Source: Massilia rhizosphaerae
GTDB taxonomy: Bacteria; Pseudomonadota; Gammaproteobacteria; Burkholderiales; Burkholderiaceae_D
Direction of reading: 5' to 3'
Length of the DNA stretch: 64,000 nucleotides
NCBI RefSeq assembly: GCF_016093545.1
Contig: NZ_JADKYX010000006.1
Coordinates: 62,001-126,000 of the forward strand
The translations under genes were made by a program, and so were the position numbers. Each line of letters starts with the position of its first letter. Positions within the stretch are counted from its first letter, which is position 1. This document shows, in pieces, positions 37,105-46,341 of the stretch. The notes under the pieces were generated by a model, which was not told the DNA's origin, ran no database searches, and was given only the letters and a program-made list of their open reading frames with translations.

Positions 37105-38532
37105 ATGCGCTTCCCGACCGCCGCCCTCATCACCGTCGTCGTCATCGGCGCCGCCGCGTCGGTTGCCGTTGCCGCCGGCCGGGCAAGCGGGGCCGGCCAG
37201 CGCACCAAAGCGACGCCGCAACCGCCACTCGTGATCCCGCCCGCCGCGCCGCCCGCGACGACCCTGCCCGCGCCCGGCCCCGGCGAGACGGACGAGACGG
37301 CCGCCCTCCCGACGCCATCCAGCGCCGCCCAGACCTTGTATTCCGCCGCCAAGGCCGACCTGCTGCAGATCCGCATGCTGCTGCGCAACGGCCGCAGCCA
37401 GTCCAGCGTCGGGTCCGGCTTCCTCGTCGGGACGGGCAATCTCGTGCTGACCAATTACCACGTCGTGTCGCAGATGGCGCTCGATCCGGAGGTCTATGTC
37501 GGCGAATACGTCGACACGGACGGCAGGAGCGGCCCCGTCGAACTGCTCGCCGTCGACGTGCTGCACGACCTGGCCGTCGTGCGCGTGAACCGCAACGGCA
37601 CGGGCTTTTTCCAGGTGCCGGACAAGCCCGTGAAACTCGTGCAGGGCCAGTACCTGTATTCGCTCGGCAACCCGCTCGACCTCGGCTTCGCCATCTCGGA
37701 AGGGGCGTACAACGGCATCGTCACGCGCAGCTTCTACGAGCAACTGGTGTTTACCGGGCCCATCAACTCGGGCATGAGCGGCGGCCCCAGCGTGACGGCG
37801 GCCGGCGTTGTCGCGGGCGTGAACGTGTCCAAGCGCCGCGACGGCGAGCTGGTCAGCTTCCTCGTGCCCGTCAAGTATGCCCAGCAACTGTTGGCGCGGG
37901 CAGCCGCGCAGCCGCATCCGCCCAGGAATTTCAATCCGCTGATCGGCCAGCAACTGCTGGCGCACCAGCGCGCGCTGATCGACCGGCTGCTGGCCGAGCC
38001 GCTCTCGATCCGCACGATGGGCCCGTACCGGGTGCCCGTGCGCGAATCGCAGCAGTTGCGCTGCTGGGGGCGCTCGAACTTCCGCGCCGAGGCCGAGTAC
38101 ACGCTCGACGCCGTCAGTTGCGCGATGGAGGCGGCCGTCTACGTGTCGGACACGCAGCAGACGGGCCACGTGTCGATGACGCACCAGGTGCTGCGCACGA
38201 GCTCGCTGCATCCGCTGCAGTTCGCCGTGCTGGCCACGAGCCGCTTCAGCGTCGACCGCATCGGCGCCGGCCGCGACACGCGCCTCACCCGTCCCGCCTG
38301 CACGGAAATGTTCGTGCACACGGCCACCTTGCCCGTGCGCGCCGTGACGTGCGTGCGCGCCTACCGCAAGTTCGCCGGCCTGTACAACTTCACCCTGCTG
38401 GCCGCCAGCACGGACGATCCGCGTGCCAGCCTGCAGAGCCGCCTGGACCTGGCCGGCGTCTCGTACGAGAACGGCATGCGCGCCACCCGCGCCTTTTTGG
38501 CCGCGCTCGGGCGCAGCCCCATGCGGCCATGA
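37105..38532 (+). CDS. Exported trypsin-like serine protease
   Basis: 475 residues. N-terminal signal/anchor (AALITVVVIGAAASVAVAAG), a Pro/Ala-rich linker (about 35-75), then an S1C-type protease domain with an intact triad: His 119 (TNYHVV), Asp 155 (LHDLAVVRV) and Ser 225 (SGMSGGPS). There is no PDZ domain; instead the C-terminal 200 residues form an unrecognised domain with several Cys (CWGRSN, CAMEAA, CTEM, CVRAY), probably disulphide-bonded. Its stop overlaps the FHA gene start by four bases, so the two products are made together. Confidence 0.85.
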   Translation: MRFPTAALITVVVIGAAASVAVAAGRASGAGQRTKATPQPPLVIPPAAPPATTLPAPGPGETDETAALPTPSSAAQTLYSAAKADLLQIRMLLRNGRSQSSVGSGFLVGTGNLVLTNYHVVSQMALDPEVYVGEYVDTDGRSGPVELLAVDVLHDLAVVRVNRNGTGFFQVPDKPVKLVQGQYLYSLGNPLDLGFAISEGAYNGIVTRSFYEQLVFTGPINSGMSGGPSVTAAGVVAGVNVSKRRDGELVSFLVPVKYAQQLLARAAAQPHPPRNFNPLIGQQLLAHQRALIDRLLAEPLSIRTMGPYRVPVRESQQLRCWGRSNFRAEAEYTLDAVSCAMEAAVYVSDTQQTGHVSMTHQVLRTSSLHPLQFAVLATSRFSVDRIGAGRDTRLTRPACTEMFVHTATLPVRAVTCVRAYRKFAGLYNFTLLAASTDDPRASLQSRLDLAGVSYENGMRATRAFLAALGRSPMRP

Positions 38533-39521
38533 ACCCGGCCATGAACTCGGCCATGAACGGGCCCTGGTTCGTCGAGCTGCTGGCCCGCAACGGCGACGTC
38601 CTGCTGCGCCAGTGCGTGGACGCGCTCCCCATCCGCATCGGGCGCGGCTACGACAACGACGTCATCCTCGACGACGACTACGCGGCGGCCGCGCACGCCG
38701 TCGTCGAGCAGGACGCGGCCGGACGGCTGCTGCTGCGCGATCTCGGCAGCCGCAACGGCATCGTCGTCGCCGGCCGCCGCCGGCAGGAGGCGGTCCTGTC
38801 CGGCGACACCGTCGTGCGCATCGGCCACACGGCGCTGCGCGTGCGCGCGGCCGGCTTTCCCGTCGCCCTGGAACTCGTCGACCGCACCTTCCACGGCTGG
38901 GAAGGCGTGCTGCCGGGGGCCGCCGGCCTGCTGCTCGCGGGCGCAGTCGCGCTGCTCGCGCGCTGGCTCGGCGACACCGAATTCTTCGAGCTGGCGCGCT
39001 ATGCCGAGGCGCTCGCGGGCGGCCTCGCGGCGGCGCTGCTGTGGGGCGGCATGTGGGCGTTCGCCAACCGGCTGTTCGGGCGCCACGCGCGCCTGGGCCG
39101 CCACCTGTTCGTGTTCGGCTGCGGCAGCGCCGCCCTCGCCGGCTACGTGCTGCTGGGCAGCCTGCTGGCCTACGCGTTCTCGGCCGAAAGTTTCACGCAC
39201 TACGGGTCGCACGTGGCCGTGGTGTTGCTGGCCGGGATGGTCTATTTTCACCTGTGCACGATCCGGCCGCGGAACCGCGTGCGCTACCGCTGGATGTGCG
39301 CCGGCCTTGCCGTACTGTGCTCGAGCCTGATCCTGACCGGCAACGTGCAGCGCACGGGCCGCCTGTCCGACGAGTTGTACATGTCGGTGCTGCTGCCGCC
39401 GCGCTTCCGGCTGAGTCCGGATCACGGTGTCGACGAGTTCATGCGCGCCGTGGAGGCGATGCAGGGCCCGCTCGACCGCAGCCGGGGGCGCAAGCCGGGC
39501 GACGACGAGATCGACGATTGA
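38529..39521 (+). CDS. FHA-domain integral membrane protein
   Basis: 330 residues. An N-terminal forkhead-associated domain (about 30-110: IRIGRGYDNDVILDDD, LRDLGSRNGIVV) is followed by four to five TM helices and a short acidic C-terminus. FHA domains bind phosphothreonine, but the usual Ser of the SxxH motif is Ala here (AAAAH, His 57), so binding may be weakened or altered. ATG at 38529 overlaps the protease stop (ATGA); ATG 38541 or 38553 could also serve. The tight coupling suggests that it anchors or signals for the protease. Confidence 0.82.
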   Translation: MNPAMNSAMNGPWFVELLARNGDVLLRQCVDALPIRIGRGYDNDVILDDDYAAAAHAVVEQDAAGRLLLRDLGSRNGIVVAGRRRQEAVLSGDTVVRIGHTALRVRAAGFPVALELVDRTFHGWEGVLPGAAGLLLAGAVALLARWLGDTEFFELARYAEALAGGLAAALLWGGMWAFANRLFGRHARLGRHLFVFGCGSAALAGYVLLGSLLAYAFSAESFTHYGSHVAVVLLAGMVYFHLCTIRPRNRVRYRWMCAGLAVLCSSLILTGNVQRTGRLSDELYMSVLLPPRFRLSPDHGVDEFMRAVEAMQGPLDRSRGRKPGDDEIDD

Positions 39522-39607
39522 ATGTGCGACACTGTCGAAACCGGCCCGTCCCGTTCGTCGTACGAACATGGACGCATCCCGCGTCCTCGACCAACCAAGG
39601 AAACGAC

Positions 39608-40255
39608 ATGTCCAGAGTCAGAGTCCAGAGCTTTTCCATTTCCCTCGACGGCTACGGTGCCGGTCCGAACCAGAGCCTGCAGAACCCGATGGGCGAAGGC
39701 GCCGGCGGATTGCATCAATGGTTCCGGGGAACCCGCACCTTCCAGCGCATGATGGGCGACGAAACGAAAGGCACCGGCGGCCCCGACGAGGACTTCGCCG
39801 CGCGCGGTTTCGCCAACGTCGGCGCCTGGATCCTGGGCCGCAACATGTTCGGGCCCGTGCGCGGCCCGTGGCCGGACGACGAGTGGAAAGGCTGGTGGGG
39901 CGACGAGCCGCCGTACCACTGCGACGTGTTCGTCCTCACCCACCACGCGCGCGCGCCGCTCGCGATGCAGGGCGGCACGACGTTTCATTTCGTGACCGAC
40001 GGCATCGAGGCGGCGCTCGACCGTGCGCGCCGGGCCGCGGGCGGCAAGGACGTGCGGCTGGGCGGCGGCGTGTCGACCATCCGCCAATACCTGCAGGCCG
40101 GGCTCGTGGACGAGATGCACCTGGCCATCTCGCCCGTCCTGCTGGGCACGGGCGAGGCGCTGCTGGCCGGCATCGACCTGCCCGCGCTCGGCTTCCGGTG
40201 CACCGAGCACGTGCCGACCGCCGCCGCGACGCACGTCGTGCTGAGCCGGACCTGA
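39608..40255 (+). CDS. RibD C-terminal/dihydrofolate reductase-like protein
   Basis: 215 residues, cytosolic NADPH-dependent reductase fold (RibD_C family). Landmarks are the N-terminal SFSISLDGYGAG, GAWILGRNMFGPVRGPW, HHARAPLAMQGGTTFHFVTDG and the cofactor-loop KDVRLGGGVSTIRQYL. Proteins of this type are stand-alone and of unknown substrate; they are not the riboflavin-pathway RibD. ATG 39608 has AAGGA 6 bases upstream. Convergent with the YCII gene, only 4 bases between stops. Confidence 0.9.
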   Translation: MSRVRVQSFSISLDGYGAGPNQSLQNPMGEGAGGLHQWFRGTRTFQRMMGDETKGTGGPDEDFAARGFANVGAWILGRNMFGPVRGPWPDDEWKGWWGDEPPYHCDVFVLTHHARAPLAMQGGTTFHFVTDGIEAALDRARRAAGGKDVRLGGGVSTIRQYLQAGLVDEMHLAISPVLLGTGEALLAGIDLPALGFRCTEHVPTAAATHVVLSRT

Positions 40256-40259
40256 CGGC

Positions 40260-40571
40260 TCAGGCCAGCGGGATCGTCAACCGCGCGATCTCGACCGAGC
40301 CGTCCTCGTCGAAGATGGGACAGCGTTCGCCGATGGCGACGGCCTCGTTGAAGTCCGCCGCCTCGACGATCGAATAGCCGCACAGCGAGCTGGCGGCTTC
40401 CTTCGGCCCCAGCAGGCGGCGCGGCACGTCGACGGCGCTGTGCGTGAGGCTGCCGCGGTCGAGCACGCGCGAGCCCATGCCGTCGAACCACGCCGCCCAG
40501 CGCGACAAGTCGTGGCGCGTATCCGAATCGGCGCCCGGCGCGCCGTGGTACACGAACAGGAAACGTTCCAT
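40260..40571 (-). CDS. YCII-related domain protein
   Basis: 103 residues, a single ferredoxin-like YCII/DGPF domain (MERFLFVYHG, LTHSAVDVPRR, GYSIVEAADFNEAVAIGERCPIF). Members are often fused or linked to sigma factors or act on small-molecule catabolism; no such partner is next to it. ATG 40569-40571 has GGAGG 5 bases upstream. Confidence 0.88.
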   Translation of the reverse strand: MERFLFVYHGAPGADSDTRHDLSRWAAWFDGMGSRVLDRGSLTHSAVDVPRRLLGPKEAASSLCGYSIVEAADFNEAVAIGERCPIFDEDGSVEIARLTIPLA

Positions 40572-40679
40572 GGTGCCCTCCTGTGGTTGGTTTGCCCGGC
40601 CCGACGTTAGCAGAAGCGCGGGATGCGCGCCGCACCGGTTCGTTTTGACAATCGCCCGAGGATGGCCGATCATCCCCGC

Positions 40680-41741
40680 ATGACCTTCCTGCGCCGCAAC
40701 GCCGTCTTCGTCTCCGCCTGGATCCTGTTCTGGATCCTGATGATCCTCGTCGCCGTGCAGGATTTCATGCGCAACGAGCACAGCCATGCGATCTGGAAAC
40801 CGATCCTGTGGGAAAGCTCGTCGGCCGTCGTCATCACCGTGCTGGCCCTCGTGCAGCTGCGCTGGTCGCATACCGACGACGCCCTGCTCGGCACGCCCCC
40901 GCGCTGGTTCGCGCGCCAGGCCCGCTGGCTGCCGATGTACTGGATCGCCTTCGTGCCGCTCGCCTTCGGCATCCGCGACGCCGTGTACGCGCTGGTCGGC
41001 GAAACGTATCGCCACGCCCCGCCGCCGCAACTGTTCCTGTACGAATCGCTGAAGATCACGATCTTCTTCGGCCTGTTCATCTCGATCCGCTTCGGCGTAC
41101 AGTCCTACCGCGCCCTGCTCGACGCGCGGCTGCGCGCGGAGCGCTCGAACACCCTGCTGCGCCAGGCCCAGCTGCAGCGCCTGGGCCAGCAGATGCAGCC
41201 GCACTTCCTGTTCAACGCGCTGAACACGGTGTCGGCGCTGATCTGGAGCGATCCCGCCCGGGCCGACGCCACGCTGGCGCAGCTCGCCGACGTGTTGCGC
41301 GAAACGCTGGCCCTGGGCGACCGCCACGCCGCCCCGCTCGCGACCGAGCTGCGCCTCGCCCGCGGCTATGCGGACGTGATGGCCGAGCGCTTCGCCGACC
41401 GCGTCGCCATCGCCTGGCAGGTGGACGACACGCTGCTCGACCGCGACGTGCCCGTGATGAGCCTGCAGCCGCTGCTGGAGAACGTCTTCAAGCACACGGT
41501 CGAACGGCGCCGCGCGCCCACCCGCATCGAAGTGTCCGTGTGCCGCGAAGGCAACGAGCTCGTGCTGGGCGTGCAGGACGACGCGGGCAAGCTGGCCGCG
41601 TCCGGACGCCCCGGCGGCATCGGCCTGTCGAACCTGCGCGCGCGCATCCAGGCGCTGTACGGCGACGCGGGCCGGCTGGACATCACCGCGCGGCCGCAGG
41701 GCGGCGTGCGCGCCGAATTGAGGCTGCCGTGCGCCTCCTGA
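40680..41741 (+). CDS. LytS/AlgZ-type sensor histidine kinase
   Basis: 353 residues. Four TM helices (within 8-140) form the sensor part, then a short coiled coil leads to a His_kinase (PF06580) domain: QMQPHFLFNALNTV (His 175), N-box ENVFKHTVERR and GGIGLSNLRARIQALYG. The partner is the LytTR regulator whose start overlaps its end by 13 bases. Start is uncertain: ATG 40680 fits the first helix, but ATG 40662 and 40623 are in frame. Confidence 0.9.
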   Translation: MTFLRRNAVFVSAWILFWILMILVAVQDFMRNEHSHAIWKPILWESSSAVVITVLALVQLRWSHTDDALLGTPPRWFARQARWLPMYWIAFVPLAFGIRDAVYALVGETYRHAPPPQLFLYESLKITIFFGLFISIRFGVQSYRALLDARLRAERSNTLLRQAQLQRLGQQMQPHFLFNALNTVSALIWSDPARADATLAQLADVLRETLALGDRHAAPLATELRLARGYADVMAERFADRVAIAWQVDDTLLDRDVPVMSLQPLLENVFKHTVERRRAPTRIEVSVCREGNELVLGVQDDAGKLAASGRPGGIGLSNLRARIQALYGDAGRLDITARPQGGVRAELRLPCAS

Positions 41742-42442
41742 TCGTCGACGACGAGCGCCCGGCGCGCGCCAAGCTGCGCCACCTGCTCGCGCAGCAGGAC
41801 GGCATCGCGGCCGTCGAGGAAGCGGCCGACGGCGTCGAGGCGCTGGCCCGCATCGCCAGCTTCCGCCCGGACGCGCTGCTGCTCGACATCGAGATGCCCG
41901 AGCTGTCCGGCATCGAACTGGCCGCGTCGCTGCCGGAACCGGCGCCGCTCGTCGTGTTCGTCACGGCCTACGAACGCTATGCGTGCCGCGCCTTCGACGC
42001 CGACGCCATCGACTACCTGCTCAAGCCCTACGATGGCGACCGCCTGGGCCGCGCGCTGGCGCGGCTGCGCAAGAAGCTGGAGGCGCGGCCCGACGGACAG
42101 GCCGCCGCCCTGCCGCCGGCCCCGCTGGAGCAATTGCTGGTGAGCGAACGCGGCGTCACCCGCGTCGTGCGCGTCGCGGACATCCAATGGATCGAGACGG
42201 CCGACAACTACGTCGTGCTGCACACGGAGGCCGGCGCCCCGCTGCTGCGCCAGACCCTCGCCGGCCTCGTCGACCGGCTCGGGTCCGGCTTCGTGCGCTG
42301 CCACCGGCGCGCGGCCGTGGCCGTGCGCTGGATCGAGCAGGTCGTCACCCTCGACAAGGGCGACGGCGAAGTGCTGCTGCGCGGCGGCACACGAGTGCCG
42401 TGCAGCCGCCAGTACCGCGCCGACGTCCTGGCGCGGCTGTGA
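41729..42442 (+). CDS. LytTR-family response regulator
   Basis: 237 residues. Receiver domain with LIVDDE, phospho-acceptor Asp 53 (LLLDIEMPELSG), Thr in FVTAYE and Lys in YLLKPYD, followed by a LytTR DNA-binding domain (about 135-237: IQWIETADNYVVLHT, FVRCHRRAAVAVRWI). Start is GTG at 41729 with GAGG 5 bases upstream, inside the end of the kinase gene, so the pair is translationally coupled. LytTR regulators of this kind often control exopolysaccharide or surface genes; targets are unknown here. Its stop directly abuts the S53 gene stop. Confidence 0.92.
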   Translation: MRLLIVDDERPARAKLRHLLAQQDGIAAVEEAADGVEALARIASFRPDALLLDIEMPELSGIELAASLPEPAPLVVFVTAYERYACRAFDADAIDYLLKPYDGDRLGRALARLRKKLEARPDGQAAALPPAPLEQLLVSERGVTRVVRVADIQWIETADNYVVLHTEAGAPLLRQTLAGLVDRLGSGFVRCHRRAAVAVRWIEQVVTLDKGDGEVLLRGGTRVPCSRQYRADVLARL

Positions 42443-44050
42443 TCAGCCCTCCAGCGCGGCCAGCAGCTTGGTGCCGACCGGCGCGCCCCAGCCCGTGCAC
42501 GCATCCCAGCCGGCCCCGGCGGCATAGCCGCCGTTGTCGCCGCTCGTGATGTCGCGCATGGCGCCGCTGCCCACCAGCGGGCCGTACAGCAGCGGGTTGA
42601 GCCAGCCGACGGGCTGCGCCAGCTTCTGGTTCAGCAATGCGACGAGGCCCGCCCACAGCGGCGACACGGCGCTCGTGCCGCCGATCGTGTACGTCATGAA
42701 GTCGACGCGCACCCGGTAGCCCGTCGCCGGCGACGCATTGCCCGCCACGTCCGGCACGCCGCGTCCGACCCGTGCGCCCGGATTGACCGACTTCGGCACG
42801 CCCGCATCCGTCTGCCACGCCGGCAGGTCGAATACGTCGCTGACGCCGCCGCCCGTCGCGCTGCTGGCCGGGTCGTCGTTCCACACGGTCTCGGCGGCGA
42901 TCGTGCCGCCGTCGGCAGTCAGGCGCGTGCCGCCGCAACCCAGCACGTACGGGCTGGAGGCGGGGAAATCGGCATGGGCGCGGCCGTCCGGCGTGCCGTT
43001 GTCGGGGTTCTGGTCGCCGCTGCCGGCGTCGCCCGCCGCGCAGCACACCGTCACGCCGAGCGCGGCCGCCGACTCGAACGCCTGGTTCATCGCGGCGAGG
43101 CCCTGCTCCGTCCAGTCCGATTCCGGCGCGCCCCAGCTGATCGAGATCACGGACGGCTTGTGCACGTCGTCGTGGACGGCGGCCGCGATCGCATCGACGA
43201 AGCCCTGCTCGCTGTTCGGCGCGAAGTACACGGCGATGTGCGCCTTGGGCGCGACGGCACCGGCAACCTCGATGTCGAGCATCACCTCGGCATCCGCGCT
43301 CCACGGCAGCGACGGGCTGTTCTTGCCGCCGTCGACGGAGACGGCCGTCACGGACGGCGCCGCCAGGTGCAGGCTCTTGAAATACGCCTTGATGTCGTTG
43401 GTGCGGTAGCCGCCGCCCAGCTCGATGATGGCGATGCACTGGCCGCTGCCGTCCAGGCCGGCCGGGAAGTCGTACAGTTTCGCCAGGTCGGCGCCCGTGA
43501 AGCCGGACGCGGCCTGGGCATCGGTGGGCGCGGCGGCCAGCGGCATCGACGCCTGCAGCGCCGCCTGCGCCGAATCCTTCGAGAACTTGAAATGCGGCCG
43601 CGCGATGGGCACGTCGTCGATGCCGAACACGCCTTCGACGATGCCGTCCAGTTCGGGCGGCAGGTGCACGGGCGCCGTGCGGCGGCGCGAGATGCCGGCC
43701 GCGTGCTCGACCCGTTCGATGGCCGTGCCGAACGCGGCCGCCACCTGGCCGGCCGTGCCGGACAGGACCATGCTGCGCGCCGCCGGCCGGCGTTCGACGA
43801 CGACGAGGCCGGCTTTCTGCGCGAAGGCGGCGACGGCGGCGAAGTCGGCCTCGCTGGCGCCGTGTTGCGCGGCGAACTCGGCGCGCGTCAGGTAGCGGCG
43901 CTGGGCCGGCTTGGCGTCCAACGGATGCGCCGCGATCGGCGCTCGCCGGCGCACGAGGACGGTGATCTCGAAGCGTTCGTCGGCCGGTGCCGGCCCGAGG
44001 GACCGCATGTCGGCGATGGTTGCGGGCACGCTGCCCTGGAGTTTGACCAT
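42443..44050 (-). CDS. S53 family peptidase (sedolisin/kumamolisin type)
   Basis: 535 residues with prodomain (about 1-165, Pro-kumamolisin activation domain) and catalytic domain. Triad and oxyanion residues: Glu 255 and Asp 259 (SADAEVMLDIE), Asp 341 (AAGDAGSG), Ser 460 (GGTSAVSPLWAG). The C-terminal calcium site is visible around DITSGDNGGY and GWDACTGWG. Such enzymes are acid-active endopeptidases that are secreted, yet no classical signal peptide is present, as is common in this family. ATG 44050 has GAGGTG upstream. It ends flush with the convergent LytTR gene (TGATCA contains both stops). Confidence 0.93.
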   Translation of the reverse strand: MVKLQGSVPATIADMRSLGPAPADERFEITVLVRRRAPIAAHPLDAKPAQRRYLTRAEFAAQHGASEADFAAVAAFAQKAGLVVVERRPAARSMVLSGTAGQVAAAFGTAIERVEHAAGISRRRTAPVHLPPELDGIVEGVFGIDDVPIARPHFKFSKDSAQAALQASMPLAAAPTDAQAASGFTGADLAKLYDFPAGLDGSGQCIAIIELGGGYRTNDIKAYFKSLHLAAPSVTAVSVDGGKNSPSLPWSADAEVMLDIEVAGAVAPKAHIAVYFAPNSEQGFVDAIAAAVHDDVHKPSVISISWGAPESDWTEQGLAAMNQAFESAAALGVTVCCAAGDAGSGDQNPDNGTPDGRAHADFPASSPYVLGCGGTRLTADGGTIAAETVWNDDPASSATGGGVSDVFDLPAWQTDAGVPKSVNPGARVGRGVPDVAGNASPATGYRVRVDFMTYTIGGTSAVSPLWAGLVALLNQKLAQPVGWLNPLLYGPLVGSGAMRDITSGDNGGYAAGAGWDACTGWGAPVGTKLLAALEG

Positions 44051-44205
44051 GATTCACCTCGTTGATGGACGGCCCGGCGGGTCCGGGCACCGTCTGCCAG
44101 TGTGCGCGCCGAGCGGATCAGCCTCTTGATTGGCGATAACTATTGGGCACGCCGGCGCGGCGCCCGCGCCCGAAGCTTCGCATTCGTATTAAAATGATTG
44201 CGCAA

Positions 44206-44220
44206 TTGTGAGCGCTAACA
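44206..44220 (+). promoter_or_regulatory. LacI-family operator-like site before the Gfo/Idh/MocA gene
   Basis: TTGTGAGC followed by GCTAACA forms a dyad around central GC with one mismatch (TGTGAGC against GCTAACA). It resembles LacI/GalR-type sites, including lacO. AT-rich -10-like hexamers lie on both sides (TAAAAT 44190-44195, TAAATA 44221-44226). No LacI gene is in the window, so the repressor would be elsewhere. Confidence 0.5.
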
Positions 44221-44235
44221 TAAATACAGGGAGAC

Positions 44236-45348
44236 ATGATGATCGACAAGAATCGGCGTGGTCTGGTCCTTGCCGCCGGCGGTGCGCTGGCGGCGGGTGC
44301 GATGGGAGACTTGGCATGGGCGGCCCCGCCCGATCGCAAGCTGGGCTATGCGATCGTCGGGCTCGGGTCGTACGGCCTGGGCGTCATCATCCCGCAATTC
44401 AAGAACTGCAGGAACAGCCGCCTCGTCGCCCTCGTCAGCGGCGACCCGGCCAAGGCGCAGCGCGTGGCGCGCGAATACGGCGTCCCGGACAAGAACATCT
44501 ACAACTACGAGAACTACGACCAGATCCGCAACAACCCGGACATCGACATCGTCTACGTCTGCCTGCCCGTGTCCATGCATGCCGAGTACACGATCCGCGC
44601 GGCCAAGGCCGGCAAGCACGTGTTGTGCGAAAAGCCGATGGCCGTGTCGTCGGCCGAGTGCGAGGCGATGATCGCCGCGTGCCGCCAGGCCGGCAAGAAG
44701 CTGATGATCGGCTACCGCTGCCACTTCGAGCCGTACAACCTGGAGGCCATCCGCCGCGCCCGCGCGGGCGAGATCGGCAAGCTGCGCTACTTCCGCTCCG
44801 AGCACGGCTTCACGTTCCATGACCCGAACGCCTGGCGCCTGAAAAAGGCGATGGCGGGCGGCGGCTCGATGATGGACATCGGCATCTACGCCCTCAACGC
44901 GGCGCGCTACATGACGGGCGAGGAACCGGTCGCCGTCTACGCCCAGGAAACGACGGACCGCAACGACCCGCGTTTCCGCGAGGTGGAAGACATGATCGGC
45001 TTCCAGCTGGAATTCCCGTCCGGCGTGATCGGCTCGTGCCAGTCGATGTACAGCGCCAACCAGAACCACATCCTGCTGATGGGCGACAAGGGGCGCATCG
45101 AAATGGAACCGGCGACCGGTTACTACGGCAACCGGATGTGGATCGGCAATGGCCGCGAAAAGGAAATCACCCCGCCGCCGGGCCCCGGCGCCACGCAATG
45201 GGCCGGCCAGCTGGACCACATGGCGCAATGCGTGATGCAGGACCGCGAGCCGATCGTCGCCGGCGAGGAAGGCTTGCGCGACCTGCGCATCATCGAGGCG
45301 ATCTACCGCTCGGCGCGCGAGCAGAAGCGCATCCTGCTCAAGGCGTGA
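44236..45348 (+). CDS. Exported Gfo/Idh/MocA family oxidoreductase (glucose-fructose oxidoreductase-like)
   Basis: 370 residues. A Tat-like leader (NRRGLVLAAGGALAAG, then AWA cleavage) is followed by a Rossmann domain (AIVGLGSYG) and the EKP motif (CEKPMAV) typical of the family. The C-terminal alpha/beta domain has GYRCHFEPYN and GGGSMMDIGIYALNAARYMTGEEP, the latter close to the GFOR group, in which a tightly held NADP(H) oxidises glucose to gluconolactone and reduces fructose to sorbitol. The first ATG of ATGATG is used, with GGGAG upstream. Converges on the lactonase gene with a one-base gap. Confidence 0.9.
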   Translation: MMIDKNRRGLVLAAGGALAAGAMGDLAWAAPPDRKLGYAIVGLGSYGLGVIIPQFKNCRNSRLVALVSGDPAKAQRVAREYGVPDKNIYNYENYDQIRNNPDIDIVYVCLPVSMHAEYTIRAAKAGKHVLCEKPMAVSSAECEAMIAACRQAGKKLMIGYRCHFEPYNLEAIRRARAGEIGKLRYFRSEHGFTFHDPNAWRLKKAMAGGGSMMDIGIYALNAARYMTGEEPVAVYAQETTDRNDPRFREVEDMIGFQLEFPSGVIGSCQSMYSANQNHILLMGDKGRIEMEPATGYYGNRMWIGNGREKEITPPPGPGATQWAGQLDHMAQCVMQDREPIVAGEEGLRDLRIIEAIYRSAREQKRILLKA

Positions 45349-45349
45349 A

Positions 45350-46285
45350 TCAGTAAGGCGATCCGGTGACGTCCAGCCGGATGCGCCAGATCGCGCCGGC
45401 GCCCGTCAGGAACAGCGTCTTGCCGTCGGCGCCGCCGAACGCGGCGTTCGTGACGTTGGCATCGACGCGGATCGTCGCCAATTCCTTCCCCTGCGGCGAG
45501 AACACGCGCACCCGCCTGGCCGGGTGCTCGCTCACGTAGATATTGCCGTGGCAGTCGACGGCCATGCCGTCCGGGACGTCGAGGCCCTTCACGATGTCCC
45601 GACCCCGCTCCGGCACGCCGTTCACGATGGGATAGGCGCGCAGGAAGCCGTCGCCCGCGTTCACGTACAGCACGTCGCCGGCGGGCGACAGCGACACGCC
45701 GTTCGGGTTCGGCCGGGTGCCGTCGACGAGCGTCACCTTGCCGTCCGTGGCGACGCGGTAGACGCCGGTCACAGGCTGGCCGCCGGGCGCCGCCGCCTTC
45801 TGGAAATCCGGGTCCGTGAAATAGATCGTGCCGTCGCGCGCGATGGCGACGTCGTTCGGCGAATCGAACACCTGCCCTTTATAGTCCGCGGCGAGCGTCG
45901 TGCGCTTGCCGTCCGCGAGCGCATAACGCGACAAGGCCTTGTATTTGTGCGTGGCCGCGACGATGTCGCCGTGCGCGTCGACGGCCAGGCCGTTGCTGCC
46001 GCTGTCCTCGACGACCGTGCTCACGGTGCCGTCCAGAGCCAGCTTGCGGATGCGCGACGGGAAGCCGGGCGCGAAGCTGAAATCGGAAAAATACAGCGCG
46101 TCCTTGATCCACATGGGGCCTTCGTACAGCCCCGGCTCGCTGCGCGACGGCTGGACGGCCGCGACATGCTCGGCGCGCAGCTCGCCTGACGGCGCCGCGC
46201 CGCACGCGGGCGCCGCGTGGACGGCGGCCGCGTGGGCCAGCGCCAATGGGAAAGCGAAAACGGCGGAGACGGTGCGGAATTGCAT
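45350..46285 (-). CDS. Exported SMP-30/gluconolactonase family protein
   Basis: 311 residues with a signal peptide (AVFAFPLALAHAAAVHA). The six-bladed propeller has the divalent-metal ligands of the family: Glu in YEGPMW, Asn in PNPNGVSLS, Asp in DVPDGMAVD. Such enzymes hydrolyse aldonolactones. Since the adjacent oxidoreductase would make gluconolactone in the same compartment, the two likely form a pathway. ATG 46283-46285 has AAAGG 6 bases upstream. Broader lactonase or esterase activity is also possible. Confidence 0.88.
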   Translation of the reverse strand: MQFRTVSAVFAFPLALAHAAAVHAAPACGAAPSGELRAEHVAAVQPSRSEPGLYEGPMWIKDALYFSDFSFAPGFPSRIRKLALDGTVSTVVEDSGSNGLAVDAHGDIVAATHKYKALSRYALADGKRTTLAADYKGQVFDSPNDVAIARDGTIYFTDPDFQKAAAPGGQPVTGVYRVATDGKVTLVDGTRPNPNGVSLSPAGDVLYVNAGDGFLRAYPIVNGVPERGRDIVKGLDVPDGMAVDCHGNIYVSEHPARRVRVFSPQGKELATIRVDANVTNAAFGGADGKTLFLTGAGAIWRIRLDVTGSPY

Positions 46286-46341
46286 GGCGGGCCTTTCGTT
46301 CGACGGTCGAAATAACGCATTGTAGCGTTTGCCCGGCACGA

